A DNA stretch of 64,000 nt from Aquabacterium sp. (lineage in GTDB: Bacteria > Pseudomonadota > Gammaproteobacteria > Burkholderiales > Burkholderiaceae_C): contig NZ_JAUSAR010000010.1 in the NCBI RefSeq assembly GCF_030652515.1, positions 1 to 64,000 of the forward strand, written 5' to 3'. The translations under genes and the position numbers were made by a program. Position 1 is the first letter of the stretch, and each line of letters starts with the position of its first letter. Shown here in pieces: positions 19,932 through 33,045 of this stretch. Below the pieces are notes generated by a model. The model was not told the DNA's origin. It saw nothing but the letters and a program-made list of their open reading frames with translations, and did not search any database.

Positions 19932-20804
19932 TCAGGAGGCCTTGGTCCGCTCGATCGCCTCGTCGGCGTCCGCGTCCAGCCATGCCTGCTTGTTGTCCAC
20001 GCTCGACGTCACTTGACGCTTGGCCAGCTCCAGGCCTTCCGGGCGGTGGGTGCCCAGGATGTGCTTCTTGATCCACTTCCAGGGCACGTCCACGATCGAG
20101 CGGAACAGGCTCTCGTAATCGCAGGCGGCCAGGCAAGGCACCTCGGTGCCACGGCGCCAGCTGGGGTTCACCTTCTCGAAGAAGGCAATGTGCGGATTGG
20201 CCGCGACCAGCTCGGGTGTGATGGTGGCCACGTCGCCCTTCAGCCGCACGTAGGTTTCGCCGAAGTCCAGCAGCATCTTCTCGCGGTCAAACGCGTCGGG
20301 GAACAACTGCTGGCAATACGCCTCGGTGACGCGGCGGTACTGGTCGTCCTTGCCGTTCACGTTGGGGTAGTAGTTGTAGAAGTTGTTGGTCATCAACAGG
20401 TACGTCTTGTACCCCTTGGAGATCAGGAACCAGTAGAAGGGCACGAAGGGACGCTTCAGACGCTCGATGATCAAGCGGCGGTAGAAGGTGTTGGCCAGGG
20501 CATTGTTGCCCCAGTAAGCCTGCTCGATGATGGTGTCGCCACTGAAGATGCCGCGCACGCGTTTGCCATCAACTTTCAAGTCGAAAAACGTCTGCGTCGA
20601 GAAGCCCACGATCTGGTCGTCCACGGCCCGGGTCACCAGGATCACGCCGGACTTTTTCGACAGGTCCGTCAGGAAGACGTCCAGCGAGGTGTTCTCGTAG
20701 TACTTCGCGTACAGGTCATACATCTGCTTGATGTTGGTGACCGTCACTGAGCTGATGGGCCTGAAGAAGGTGCTCACCTTCTCTTTTTTGATTGTTGCGG
20801 ACAT
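19932..20804 (-). CDS. GNAT-like conserved protein, first gene of the GH3 operon
   Basis: MSATIKKEKVSTFFRP...RVRGIFSGDTIIEQAYWGNNALANTFYRRLI resembles the GNAT-like core of the 17147-18244 protein (YYSGDTRVDPFYRRRGIASNLF). Confidence 0.5.
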   Translation of the reverse strand: MSATIKKEKVSTFFRPISSVTVTNIKQMYDLYAKYYENTSLDVFLTDLSKKSGVILVTRAVDDQIVGFSTQTFFDLKVDGKRVRGIFSGDTIIEQAYWGNNALANTFYRRLIIERLKRPFVPFYWFLISKGYKTYLLMTNNFYNYYPNVNGKDDQYRRVTEAYCQQLFPDAFDREKMLLDFGETYVRLKGDVATITPELVAANPHIAFFEKVNPSWRRGTEVPCLAACDYESLFRSIVDVPWKWIKKHILGTHRPEGLELAKRQVTSSVDNKQAWLDADADEAIERTKAS

Positions 20805-20853
20805 AAAAATCACTCCACCGGGGCGCCCAGGGCCAAGACAACAGACCCCCGTT

Positions 20854-20867
20854 CCCCTCTCACAGGG
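20854..20867. promoter_or_regulatory. Inverted repeat GTTCCCctctcacaGGGAAC upstream of the GH3 operon (core coordinates)
   Basis: Perfect 6-bp arms; ~50 bp upstream of the 20804 start. Confidence 0.4.
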
Positions 20868-20968
20868 AACCGCGCGGGCCGGCTGGGAAACAAAATGTTG
20901 CAATTACTTGCCTGTTGATCAGGATGCCGCTCTTGTCCAAAATCCAGCATGGGGCTTGCCCGAGGAGA

Positions 20969-20984
20969 CCCCTCAATCAGGGGG
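20969..20984. promoter_or_regulatory. CCCCTCAATCAGGGGG palindromic element between divergent acyltransferase genes
   Basis: Same family as elements at 8837, 44668, 52375, 54389. Confidence 0.5.
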
Positions 20985-21011
20985 TGTGCCGATATACACT
21001 GACCATCACAC

Positions 21012-21527
21012 ATGAACGCCCACACCCCTTCGATTTCCTTGTGCGCGGCGCAGTGGCCGCAAGATTGGGAGCAGGCCGCGGCCATCCTGGCCGAGTACGG
21101 CGAATCGTTGGGGGTGGACCTGTCTTTCCAGTCTTTCGACCGAGAACTGGTCGATCCCGCCGGCGCATATGCGGGGGGCGAAGAAGTCTTCCTGCTGGCG
21201 ACGGTGGATGACGCGATCGCCGGGTGTTGCGCACTGCGCTCCTTGCTGGATGCCAGCGAGGCGAATGCCTGCGAGATGAAGCGTTTGTATGTGCGCCCCG
21301 CCTTCCGAGGCTTTGGCTTGGGGCGCATGCTGGTCGAAACCTTGATGCAGCGTGCCCGTGAATCAGGTTTCGGCACCATGTTCGTGGACACCCTCAGTGA
21401 CATGGAGGCGGCCCGCGAGCTGTACACCAGCCTGGGCTTCGTGCCCACCGAGCCCTATTACTTCAATCCACTGCCCGGGGCGCACTACTTTCGGGCGGAT
21501 CTGGACGGCGCCGTCAGTCGCTACTGA
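21012..21527 (+). CDS. GNAT family N-acetyltransferase
   Basis: MKRLYVRPAFRGFGLGRMLVETLM motif A; YTSLGFVPTEPYYFNPLPG. Confidence 0.88.
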   Translation: MNAHTPSISLCAAQWPQDWEQAAAILAEYGESLGVDLSFQSFDRELVDPAGAYAGGEEVFLLATVDDAIAGCCALRSLLDASEANACEMKRLYVRPAFRGFGLGRMLVETLMQRARESGFGTMFVDTLSDMEAARELYTSLGFVPTEPYYFNPLPGAHYFRADLDGAVSRY

Positions 21528-21572
21528 GCCTGTGGTGCCTGTGCAGTGGTGACCCGCGCTTGAGGGGTTCTT

Positions 21573-21622
21573 GTCTTATGTATGACGTAAGACTGGATTC
21601 GACATAAGTAAGCACGTATAAT
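21573..21622 (+). promoter_or_regulatory. Putative atp operon promoter with nested inverted repeats and TATAAT -10
   Basis: GTCTTA-N9-TAAGAC (21573-21593), CTTATGT...ACATAAG (21575-21608), TATAAT at 21617-21622. Confidence 0.5.
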
Positions 21623-21642
21623 CTTTAGGTTTTGTCGACACC

Positions 21643-22176
21643 ATGAAGCCGTCAGCAATGCCCGCAGCCTTGGATGGCACCCGGAAAATCGATCGAGCCC
21701 TTGATGACTCGGTTGATGAGCTGGATCCTCCCGTCAGGCTGTGGAGTCGCGACGAAGTCGAGGCCCTGAGGCTTAAGCAGCCTGTGGTGTCCTTGTGGCG
21801 CGTGGTGGCCATTCAGGCCCTGGCTGGCATGTTGCTCGCTTTGGTGTCCTGGTTCCTGGGTGGGCACCGCAGCAATGTGGTGTGGTCGGTGCTTTATGGT
21901 GCAGCCTGCGTGGTGGTGCCTGGTGCGCTGTTCGCACATGGGATGAGTCGGCAGGTGTTTGCAAGCAATGCCGGTGTGGCCGTTTTCGGCTTCATGCTGT
22001 GGGAATTTGTGAAGATTGGAGTGGCAGTCATCATGTTGGTGGCTGCCATCAAAGTGGTGCCGCAATTGAGTTTGCCTGCCTTTCTGGTGGCGCTGGTGGT
22101 GTGCATCAAGCTGAATTGGCTGACCTTGTTCATGCAGGGTCGGGTGAAGAAAAACGTCGCGAGCGACAACCGCTAA
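21643..22176 (+). CDS. atpI: ATP synthase subunit I
   Basis: Small membrane protein directly upstream of atpB. Confidence 0.85.
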   Translation: MKPSAMPAALDGTRKIDRALDDSVDELDPPVRLWSRDEVEALRLKQPVVSLWRVVAIQALAGMLLALVSWFLGGHRSNVVWSVLYGAACVVVPGALFAHGMSRQVFASNAGVAVFGFMLWEFVKIGVAVIMLVAAIKVVPQLSLPAFLVALVVCIKLNWLTLFMQGRVKKNVASDNR

Positions 22177-22188
22177 CTGAGATCAACG

Positions 22189-23392
<1,204 letters not shown>

Positions 23393-23429
23393 GTCACCCC
23401 GAACCTTTCACGACTGAAAGGCTCGCGCC

Positions 23430-23900
23430 GTGAATATCAACGCAACACTCTTCCTCCAGGCCATCGTCTTTGCGATCCTGGTGTGGTTTACCACGCGCTA
23501 CATTTGGCCTCCTCTGACCAAGGCCCTGGATGAGCGTGCTCGCAAGATCGCTGACGGTCTGGCTGCGGCCGACAAGGCCAAGTCCGAATTGGCCGTGACC
23601 AACAAGCGCGTCGAAGAGCAGCTCGCCCAGACCCGGGAAGAAAGCACCAAGCGCATTGCTGACGCTGAAAAGCGTGCCCTGGCCATCGTCGAGGACGCCA
23701 AAAAGCGTGCCGCCGACGAAGGCGCCAAGATCATCGCTGCTGCCCAGGCTGAGGCCGAGCAGCAAGTGGTCCGGGCCCGCGAGTCGCTGCGTGAGCAAGT
23801 GGCCACACTGGCGGTCAAGGGCGCTGAGCAGATCCTGCAAAGAGAAGTCAACGCTGGCGTTCACGCCGAGCTGTTGAACCGTCTCCAGACGGAGCTCTGA
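23430..23900 (+). CDS. atpF: F0F1 ATP synthase subunit b
   Basis: [29 protein letters not shown] then long helix. Confidence 0.96.
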   Translation: MNINATLFLQAIVFAILVWFTTRYIWPPLTKALDERARKIADGLAAADKAKSELAVTNKRVEEQLAQTREESTKRIADAEKRALAIVEDAKKRAADEGAKIIAAAQAEAEQQVVRARESLREQVATLAVKGAEQILQREVNAGVHAELLNRLQTEL

Positions 23901-23902
23901 GC

Positions 23903-24436
23903 ATGGCTGAGCTGGCAACCATCGCGCGCCCCTATGCCGAAGCCCTCTTCAAGGTCGCCCAACAGGGTGACTTGAAGAGCTGGTCTGGGCAGGTGGAGGC
24001 GCTGGCCAACGTCGCGGCTGATCGTCAGCTGCGCGCGTTTGCCGACAACCCCAAGACCCTGCCCGCGCAGGTGTTCGATGTGTTGACGGCCGCTGCCAAC
24101 CAGCCGCTCGATCCCAACATGCAGAATTTCCTGCGTGTGGTGATCGACAACGGTCGGCTGGCCGCGTTGCCTGAAATCATCGGGCAGTTTCACGCCTTGG
24201 TGAACGCCAGTACCGGTGTGTCCGATGCCAAGATCTTCAGCGCTTACCCGCTGGATCAGGCTCAGCTCACCAACGTGGTCAGCGCGCTCGAAAAGCGCTT
24301 TGGCCGCAAGCTGGTCGCCACCGTGGAAATCGAGCCCGCCCTGATCGGTGGCATCCGTGTGGTCGTCGGTGACGAAGCCCTGGACACCTCGGTCAAAGCC
24401 CGACTGGAACGCATGAAGGCCGCCTTAACAGCCTGA
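23903..24436 (+). CDS. atpH: F0F1 ATP synthase subunit delta
   Basis: [19 protein letters not shown]; operon position. Confidence 0.96.
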   Translation: MAELATIARPYAEALFKVAQQGDLKSWSGQVEALANVAADRQLRAFADNPKTLPAQVFDVLTAAANQPLDPNMQNFLRVVIDNGRLAALPEIIGQFHALVNASTGVSDAKIFSAYPLDQAQLTNVVSALEKRFGRKLVATVEIEPALIGGIRVVVGDEALDTSVKARLERMKAALTA

Positions 24437-24537
24437 TTGACGCTACTTGCGCCGCATCGACACAACTGGATCGACCTTATCCGTCGGGTTGTCTCAGGTG
24501 TGCACTTGAGACAGATTGACCCAACTGGGAGCTAAGC

Positions 24538-26091
24538 ATGCAATTGAATCCCGCCGAAATTTCTGAACTGATCAAAAGCCGCATCGAGGGCCTGAGTGCA
24601 TCTGCGGACCTCCACAACCAAGGCACCGTGCTGTCGGTGACCGACGGCATCGTCCGCGTCCATGGCTTGTCCAATGCGATGCAGGGCGAAATGCTGGAGT
24701 TCCCCTCCACCGCCAACGGCACCCCGACCTTCGGTCTGGCCCTGAATCTTGAGCGTGACTCTGTCGGCGCCGTGATCCTGGGCGAGTACGAACACATCTC
24801 CGAAGGCGATACCGTGAAGTGCACGGGCCGCATTCTGGAAGTGCCAGTCGGCCCCGAGTTGATTGGCCGTGTGGTCAACGCCCTCGGTCAGCCGATCGAC
24901 GGCAAGGGCCCGATCAACGCCAAGATCAGCTCGCCCATCGAGAAGATCGCCCCAGGCGTGATCGCCCGCGAATCGGTGTCGCAGCCTCTGCAAACCGGCC
25001 TGAAGTCCATCGACTCGATGGTGCCCGTGGGCCGTGGTCAGCGCGAGCTGATCATTGGTGACCGCCAGACCGGCAAGACGGCCGTCGCGATCGACGCCAT
25101 CATCAGCCAGAAGGGCCAAGGCGTCACTTGTATCTATGTCGCCATCGGCCAGAAGGCCTCGTCGATCAAGAACGTGGTGCGCTCGCTGGAAAACGCTGGC
25201 GCGATGGAATACACCATCGTGGTGGCCGCTTCGGCTTCTGAATCGGCCGCCATGCAGTTCGTGTCGCCCTACTCGGGTTGCGCGATGGGCGAGTACTTCC
25301 GCGACCGTGGCGAAGACGCCCTGATCGTGTATGACGACCTGTCCAAGCAAGCCGTGGCTTACCGCCAAGTGTCGCTGCTGCTGCGCCGTCCTCCAGGCCG
25401 CGAAGCTTTCCCTGGCGACGTGTTCTACATCCACTCGCGCCTGCTGGAGCGTGCAGCCCGCGTGAACGCCGACTACGTCGAAGCCTTCACCAAGGGTGAA
25501 GTCAAGGGCAAGACGGGTTCGCTGACGGCACTGCCCATCATCGAAACGCAAGCCGGTGACGTGTCGGCCTTCGTGCCCACCAACGTGATCTCGATCACCG
25601 ACGGCCAGATCTTCCTGGAAACCAGCCTGTTCAACGCCGGCATCCGCCCCGCCATCAACGCCGGTATCTCGGTGTCGCGCGTCGGTGGTGCTGCCCAGAC
25701 CAAGCTGATCAAGAACCTGTCCGGCGGTATCCGCACCGACTTGGCCCAGTACCGTGAACTGGCTGCGTTCGCGCAGTTCGCTTCCGACCTGGACGAAGCC
25801 ACCCGCAAGCAGCTGGACCGTGGTGCCCGCGTGACCGAGCTGCTCAAGCAGGCTCAGTACTCGCCGCTGCCGATCTCGCTGATGGGCGCCACCCTGTTCG
25901 CCGTGAACAAGGGTTACATGGACAACGTCGACGTCAAGAAGATCCTGGCCTTTGAATCTGGTTTGCACCAGTTCCTCAAGACCAGCCACGCTGCCCTGTT
26001 GGCCAAACTCGAACAGACCAAGGCGCTCGACAAGGACGCTGAAGCCGAGCTTCAGTCGGCCATCGTGGCGTTCAAGAAGTCGTTCGCCTGA
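24538..26091 (+). CDS. atpA: F0F1 ATP synthase subunit alpha
   Basis: [34 protein letters not shown]. Confidence 0.99.
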   Translation: MQLNPAEISELIKSRIEGLSASADLHNQGTVLSVTDGIVRVHGLSNAMQGEMLEFPSTANGTPTFGLALNLERDSVGAVILGEYEHISEGDTVKCTGRILEVPVGPELIGRVVNALGQPIDGKGPINAKISSPIEKIAPGVIARESVSQPLQTGLKSIDSMVPVGRGQRELIIGDRQTGKTAVAIDAIISQKGQGVTCIYVAIGQKASSIKNVVRSLENAGAMEYTIVVAASASESAAMQFVSPYSGCAMGEYFRDRGEDALIVYDDLSKQAVAYRQVSLLLRRPPGREAFPGDVFYIHSRLLERAARVNADYVEAFTKGEVKGKTGSLTALPIIETQAGDVSAFVPTNVISITDGQIFLETSLFNAGIRPAINAGISVSRVGGAAQTKLIKNLSGGIRTDLAQYRELAAFAQFASDLDEATRKQLDRGARVTELLKQAQYSPLPISLMGATLFAVNKGYMDNVDVKKILAFESGLHQFLKTSHAALLAKLEQTKALDKDAEAELQSAIVAFKKSFA

Positions 26092-26104
26092 TCAGGAGCA
26101 CGTC

Positions 26105-26971
26105 ATGGCGGCAGGCAAGGAAATACGCGGCAAGATCAAGAGCGTAGAGAACACCAAGAAGATCACCAAGGCCATGGAAATGGTCGCGGCTTCGAAGATG
26201 CGCAAGGCGCAGGAACGCATGCGCTCCGCCCGCCCTTACGCTGAAAAGGTGCGCAACATCGCGGCTCATCTGTCCAAGGCCAACCCCGAGTACATCCATC
26301 CCTTCCAGATCGCCAATCCGGGCGCCAAGAAGGTTGGACTGATCGTGGTGACCACGGACAAAGGCCTGTGCGGTGGTCTCAACACCAACGTGCTGCGTGG
26401 TGTGACGACGACGCTGAAAGAACTCGACGCGCAAGGCAAGTCTGCCGAGATCGTGGCGATCGGCAACAAGGGCTTCGGCTTTGCCAACCGCATCGGTGCC
26501 AAGGTGGTGGCGCACGTGACCCAATTGGGTGACACGCCTCACCTTGAAAAGCTGATCGGCCCCGTCAAGGTGTTGCTCGACGCGTACGCGGCGGGCGAGC
26601 TGGCCTCGGTGCAGATCTGCTACACCCGTTTCATCAACACGATGAAGCAAGAAGCGTTGGTCGAGCAGTTGCTGCCTTTGAAGGCCGAGACACTGGCTTC
26701 CGAGCCAGCCCATCAGTGGGACTACATTTACGAGCCCGACGCCAAGTCGGTGATCGATGACCTGCTGGTGCGCTACGTTGAAGCACTGATCTTCCAGGCT
26801 GTGGCCGAGAACATGGCGTCCGAGCAATCGGCGCGCATGGTGGCCATGAAGTCCGCAACCGACAACGCTGGTTCTGTGATCGCTGAGCTCAAGCTCATCT
26901 ACAACAAGACCCGCCAGGCGGCGATCACCAAAGAATTGTCCGAAATCGTGGCCGGTGCGGCTGCGGTCTGA
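26105..26971 (+). CDS. atpG: F0F1 ATP synthase subunit gamma
   Basis: [33 protein letters not shown]. Confidence 0.98.
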   Translation: MAAGKEIRGKIKSVENTKKITKAMEMVAASKMRKAQERMRSARPYAEKVRNIAAHLSKANPEYIHPFQIANPGAKKVGLIVVTTDKGLCGGLNTNVLRGVTTTLKELDAQGKSAEIVAIGNKGFGFANRIGAKVVAHVTQLGDTPHLEKLIGPVKVLLDAYAAGELASVQICYTRFINTMKQEALVEQLLPLKAETLASEPAHQWDYIYEPDAKSVIDDLLVRYVEALIFQAVAENMASEQSARMVAMKSATDNAGSVIAELKLIYNKTRQAAITKELSEIVAGAAAV

Positions 26972-26982
26972 CCCAGATTTAA

Positions 26983-28413
<1,431 letters not shown>

Positions 28414-28487
28414 GCCGGCGAGGGGGCAACCCCTTGTCCGCTTGTTGATGATCCCCGATCCGATTCACTCCTTCGAGAAAGCCCGTT

Positions 28488-28907
28488 ATGTCCAACACCA
28501 TTCACGTTGACGTTGTTTCGGCGGAAGAGTCCATCTTCTCCGGCGAAGCCACGTTGGTGTCGCTGCCCGGTGAGTCCGGCGAGCTTGGCATCCTGCCCCG
28601 TCACACGCCTTTGATCACCCGCATCAAGGCTGGCGCCGTGCGCATCCAGCGCGCCGACAACAACGAAGAAGAGTTCGTCTTTGTGGCTGGCGGCATCCTG
28701 GAAGTGCAGCCTGGCACCGTGACGGTGTTGGCCGACACGGCCATCCGCGGCAAGGACCTCGACGAGTCCAAGGCCAACGAAGCCAAGCGCCTGGCGCAGG
28801 AAGCCGTTCAGAACGCCAAGGGCGACCTGGACCTGGCCAAGGCCCAGAGCGAACTGCAGATCATGGTGGCCCAGTTGGCGGCCCTCCAGCGCTTGCGCAA
28901 GAAGTGA
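28488..28907 (+). CDS. atpC: F0F1 ATP synthase subunit epsilon
   Basis: [39 protein letters not shown]. Confidence 0.97.
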   Translation: MSNTIHVDVVSAEESIFSGEATLVSLPGESGELGILPRHTPLITRIKAGAVRIQRADNNEEEFVFVAGGILEVQPGTVTVLADTAIRGKDLDESKANEAKRLAQEAVQNAKGDLDLAKAQSELQIMVAQLAALQRLRKK

Positions 28908-28926
28908 TCTGAACAGCCTCCTTCTT

Positions 28927-28956
28927 CAAAAGCCCGCCACTGCGCGGGCTTTTTTC
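28927..28956 (+). terminator. Intrinsic terminator after the atp operon
   Basis: AAAAGCCCGCCACTGCGCGGGCTTTTTT. Confidence 0.9.
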
Positions 28957-30058
28957 ATGGTGGCGTGTGTTGGCCACGGGCCTGGCCCGCGCTGGCTTCG
29001 CGCACCGCCATGGGCGTCATGCCGGTCCATCGGCGCACGGCACGGTGGAAGGAGCTGGTCTCGGCGTAACCGGCCTCGGCGGCGATCCGTGCCAGTGGCA
29101 GGTCGGTCAGGCGCAGTTGCATCAAGGCGCGCTCTTTGCGGGCTTCTTCCACCAGGCCTTTGAAGGTCAGTCCCTGAGCCGCCAGCTGGCGCTGCACATG
29201 CCTGGCCGGACCCGGGCTGAGGCCGCTGTCGTGCAACCCTGTGCAGACGAGTTCCAGTGTGGGGCTCTCGCCGCGGTCCAGCGCCAGCAAGATGGCCTGC
29301 TGAACCCAGGCCTTCAAGGCGTCCACATCCTGGGTTCGGGCCTGCCACTGCCTTCGCGCCATGGCGCTCATGAGGTCGTGGATGGGCGGGTCGGCGTTCG
29401 GGTTGGCCCAGCCCAGCCAGTCGGCGGGCATCAACTCCCGGCATTGGGGTGCGCGGAAGTTCACGGGGCCGCCAATGAAGTCCTGGAAGGGGCGGACGTT
29501 CGCGGGGGGCGCGCAGGGCAGTTCAACCAGCGCGGGCACCAGGTCGCGGCCGGACACCCAGCGTGCAAAGCCCAGGCGCGAGGCGGTGAAGAAGGACCAG
29601 AAATGGTAGTCGTCGGGCAAGGGCCCCAGGGCCTCGTGGCGAGCTTCCAGGTGGGCTCCAACCACGCTGAAGTGGCCGCGCAACTCGGTGCAGAGCAGGC
29701 TTTGCAATTGTTCGAACAAGGCCAGGCCATCACCCCCCACGGTGCAGCTCATGAGGGCGTAGCCCAGTGAGCCGAGGTGGGTGGGGCGCACCAGGCTGGC
29801 CACGTGCAGGCCGATGTGCTCATCGCCCAGCCGCTGAGACGCCTTGGCCAGGGCCTGGCTCAAACGCCATGCGGGCACACGCCGCCCCTCGTCCTGGGCT
29901 GGCGAGCTGGGCAGGGCCAGGATGTCGAGGATGGCTTGGGCATCGTGGCCTTGCGCCTGCAGGTAGTCGGCCACCACGCGCACAAAGGAGGCACTGAAGC
30001 CGGAACCGGTGGAGGCGCCGGGTGGCATCAAGGGGGGTGGGAAAACGGCGGTACTCAT
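28955..30058 (-). CDS. AraC family transcriptional regulator
   Basis: C-terminal HTH LPLARIAAEAGYAETSSFHRAVRRWTGMTPMAVR. Confidence 0.92.
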   Translation of the reverse strand: MSTAVFPPPLMPPGASTGSGFSASFVRVVADYLQAQGHDAQAILDILALPSSPAQDEGRRVPAWRLSQALAKASQRLGDEHIGLHVASLVRPTHLGSLGYALMSCTVGGDGLALFEQLQSLLCTELRGHFSVVGAHLEARHEALGPLPDDYHFWSFFTASRLGFARWVSGRDLVPALVELPCAPPANVRPFQDFIGGPVNFRAPQCRELMPADWLGWANPNADPPIHDLMSAMARRQWQARTQDVDALKAWVQQAILLALDRGESPTLELVCTGLHDSGLSPGPARHVQRQLAAQGLTFKGLVEEARKERALMQLRLTDLPLARIAAEAGYAETSSFHRAVRRWTGMTPMAVREASAGQARGQHTPP

Positions 30059-30183
30059 GAGTGACAGATGGTAACGGGGTCGTGGTGGCTTGTGCGGTCA
30101 CTGTGGTGGTGTCTGCTGTCAATGACGGCCTGGCCTTGCCGCATCAACATCCAGAGACCGTTCCATGCCCGAAGGCCCACTCG

Positions 30184-31422
30184 ATGATGATGTCTCCGCA
30201 ATCCCTGGCCGCCTCGCCCATGCAGCCCCCGCCTCCCAGTCGCCATGGTGCCGACCTGGCGGTCAGCCGCCGCATGGCCGCGCGTTTGAAGATGACCATT
30301 TCCGGGCCGTGCGAGCCGAGTGAGGCGGAATGGGCCGCCATGGGCTCGGCCTTGTGGCGCGGCGACCCCTTGGCCGATGACGTGGCCCGGTGGCTGCATG
30401 AGGAGGGCATGAACGAGGGGCGCGGCCAGTTGCAGCGCGCCATGGCGCAAGGTGTGGTCGATGGCGACGGCACGCCGCCCGCCTTGCGGCGCCTGATCGA
30501 GCATGTTCAGTCCGTGCCGGATTGGGTGGACCCGGTGTTGATGGCGCGGGGCGCGCGGTTCCTGCAAAGCACCGGTTTGCACGGCATGCGTGTTCTGCGC
30601 GACGCGGGCCTGATGGCCGGCTACCAGGCCTCGGCCATCAACCAGACCCTGGTGCAGACCGGGGCCTTGAGCCGGGGCGCGCAAAAGCGGGTGTCCGAGA
30701 CCACGTCGTGGTGGCTCGACTGCACCGCCGATGGCGGGCTGGTGCCCCATGGCCCAGGCTGGAGGGCCACGATGCATGTGCGCGTGATGCACGCGCTGGT
30801 GCGCCAGAATGTGCGCCAGCGCCCCACCTGGGATGCCGCGGCTTTGGGCCTGCCCATCAACCAGCTTGACCTGCAGGCCACCTACCTGGCGTTCAGCGTG
30901 GTGCAGTTGCTGGCCTTGCGCACCACGGGCTTCGTGGTGACGAAGTCGGACGCGCGTGCCGTCATGCACTTGTGGCGCTACATCGGCTGGCTGATGGGGG
31001 TGGACGAGGCATGGCTCTGTGATGACGAAATGCAGGGGCGTGTTCACCTCTACCGCAACCTGATCAGCCAGGCACCTCCCGATGCCAGCAGCGTGGCCTT
31101 GGGCCGGGCCTTGATGGACGAGCCACTGCAACGGCACTATGCCTGGGGACATGCCTGGCGGGGGCATTTCGACAAGGCGCGCCACCTCAGCCTGGTCCGT
31201 TGGTTCGTGGGCCGCGAGGGCATGGGGCACCTGGGCTTGCCCTCGGCCTTGCCCTGGTACCCGCTGCTGACTTTCCTGCCTTTGTTGATCGCATCGGGCC
31301 TGCCGCGCCTGCTGCCTGGATCGCTGGGGGAGCGGGCCGCCCGCATCCGGCGAACGCAGTCGGCCTACTGGCGCCAGGAAATGGGGGGTGGCAAGCCGCG
31401 GGAGCATTGCCCTAGACTGTAG
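30184..31422 (+). CDS. Oxygenase MpaB family / latex-clearing-protein-like (DUF2236) protein
   Basis: RVSETTSWWLDCTADGGLVPHGPGWRATMHVRVMHALVRQ resembles the Lcp/MpaB core. Confidence 0.75.
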   Translation: MMMSPQSLAASPMQPPPPSRHGADLAVSRRMAARLKMTISGPCEPSEAEWAAMGSALWRGDPLADDVARWLHEEGMNEGRGQLQRAMAQGVVDGDGTPPALRRLIEHVQSVPDWVDPVLMARGARFLQSTGLHGMRVLRDAGLMAGYQASAINQTLVQTGALSRGAQKRVSETTSWWLDCTADGGLVPHGPGWRATMHVRVMHALVRQNVRQRPTWDAAALGLPINQLDLQATYLAFSVVQLLALRTTGFVVTKSDARAVMHLWRYIGWLMGVDEAWLCDDEMQGRVHLYRNLISQAPPDASSVALGRALMDEPLQRHYAWGHAWRGHFDKARHLSLVRWFVGREGMGHLGLPSALPWYPLLTFLPLLIASGLPRLLPGSLGERAARIRRTQSAYWRQEMGGGKPREHCPRL

Positions 31423-31445
31423 GGCTATCCCACGGAGACCCGACG

Positions 31446-33041
31446 ATGTCCACCGCGCGCCCCGCCGCCAAGCCCAGTGTCAAGAAGACCGCCCCGAAGA
31501 AGAAAGCTACTGCGCCTTTGAGCGTTCAGGACTACCTTCAAAAAATCCTGACCAGCCGGGTGTACGACGTGGCCATTGAAAGCCCGCTGGACGAGGCGCG
31601 AGACCTGTCGCGGCGCCTGGGCCACCACGTGTTCCTCAAGCGCGAAGACAAGCAGCCGGTGTTCAGCTTCAAGCTGCGCGGCGCCTACAACAAGATGGCC
31701 AAGCTCAGCCCCAAGGCATTGGCCAAGGGCGTGATCTGTGCCTCGGCCGGGAATCACGCGCAGGGCGTGGCCATGGGCGCCCGGCGCCTGGGTTGCCAGG
31801 CGATCATCGTGATGCCTGTGACCACGCCGCAGGTCAAGATCGACGCGGTGGCCCGCTTTGGCGGCGACAACGTCCAGATCGTGCTGCATGGCGAGAGCTA
31901 CTCCGACGCCGCCCTGCACGCCAAGGCGCTGGAGCAGAAAAAGGGCCTGACCTTCGTCCACCCCTTCGACGACCCGGACGTGATCGCTGGGCAAGGTACG
32001 GTGGCCATGGAGATCCTGCGCCAGCATTCCGGCCCCATCGACGCGGTGTTCGTGGCCATTGGCGGTGGCGGTCTGATCAGCGGCGTGGCCGCCTACATCA
32101 AGGCCGTGCGCCCGGAGATCAAGGTGATCGGCGTGCAGACCAATGATTCCGACGCGATGGCGCGCTCGGTCAAATCCGGCAAGCGCATCACCCTGGCCGA
32201 CGTGGGCCTGTTCGCCGATGGCACGGCTGTCAAGCTGGTGGGCGAAGAAACCCTGCGCCTGACCCGCGAGCTGGTCGACGAGTTCGTGGTGGTGACCACC
32301 GACGAGGTCTGCGCCGCCATCAAGGACATCTACCAGGACACGCGCTCCATCGTTGAGCCATCAGGTGCGATGGGCGTGGCGGGGCTGAAGCAGTATGCGG
32401 CGCGCCATGGCGGCCAGGGCCGCACTTACGTCGCCATCAATTGCGGCGCCAACATGAACTTCGACCGCCTGCGCTTTGTGGCCGAGCGGGCCGAGGTGGG
32501 CGAGCAGCGCGAAGCCTTGCTGGCGGTCACCATCCCTGAAGAGCGCGGTTCGTTCAAGCGCTTTTGCGAGCTGATCGGACCGCGCAGCGTCACCGAGTTC
32601 AACTACCGCATCTCGGATGAACAAGAGGCGCATGTCTTCCTGGGCGTCAGTGTCAAAGGCAAAGGCGAATCAGGCCGCCTGGCGCAGGAGTTCGAATCGC
32701 AAGGGTTTGCCGCGGTGGATTTGACCCAGGACGAGCTGGCCAAGACGCACATTCGCCATATGGTGGGGGGGCGCTCCGGCTTGGCCGAAGGCGAGCGCCT
32801 GTTCCGTTTCGAGTTTCCGGAGCGGCCGGGTGCCTTGATGAAGTTCCTGACCAGCTTGCCGCCGGGCTGGAACATCAGCCTGTTCCATTACCGCAACCAG
32901 GGCGCCGATTTTGGCCGGATCCTGGTGGGCTTGCAGGTGCCCAAGCAGGACACCAAGGCCATCAAGCCTTTGCTGGATGCGCTGGGTCACGTCTACGTGG
33001 ACGAGACGCGCAACCCGGTGTACCGCTTGTTCTTGCGCTGA
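31446..33041 (+). CDS. ilvA: Threonine ammonia-lyase, biosynthetic, with C-terminal ACT-like regulatory domains
   Basis: KREDKQPVFSFKLRGAYNKM; ASAGNHAQGVA; two C-terminal regulatory repeats. Confidence 0.97.
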   Translation: MSTARPAAKPSVKKTAPKKKATAPLSVQDYLQKILTSRVYDVAIESPLDEARDLSRRLGHHVFLKREDKQPVFSFKLRGAYNKMAKLSPKALAKGVICASAGNHAQGVAMGARRLGCQAIIVMPVTTPQVKIDAVARFGGDNVQIVLHGESYSDAALHAKALEQKKGLTFVHPFDDPDVIAGQGTVAMEILRQHSGPIDAVFVAIGGGGLISGVAAYIKAVRPEIKVIGVQTNDSDAMARSVKSGKRITLADVGLFADGTAVKLVGEETLRLTRELVDEFVVVTTDEVCAAIKDIYQDTRSIVEPSGAMGVAGLKQYAARHGGQGRTYVAINCGANMNFDRLRFVAERAEVGEQREALLAVTIPEERGSFKRFCELIGPRSVTEFNYRISDEQEAHVFLGVSVKGKGESGRLAQEFESQGFAAVDLTQDELAKTHIRHMVGGRSGLAEGERLFRFEFPERPGALMKFLTSLPPGWNISLFHYRNQGADFGRILVGLQVPKQDTKAIKPLLDALGHVYVDETRNPVYRLFLR

Positions 33042-33045
33042 AAAA

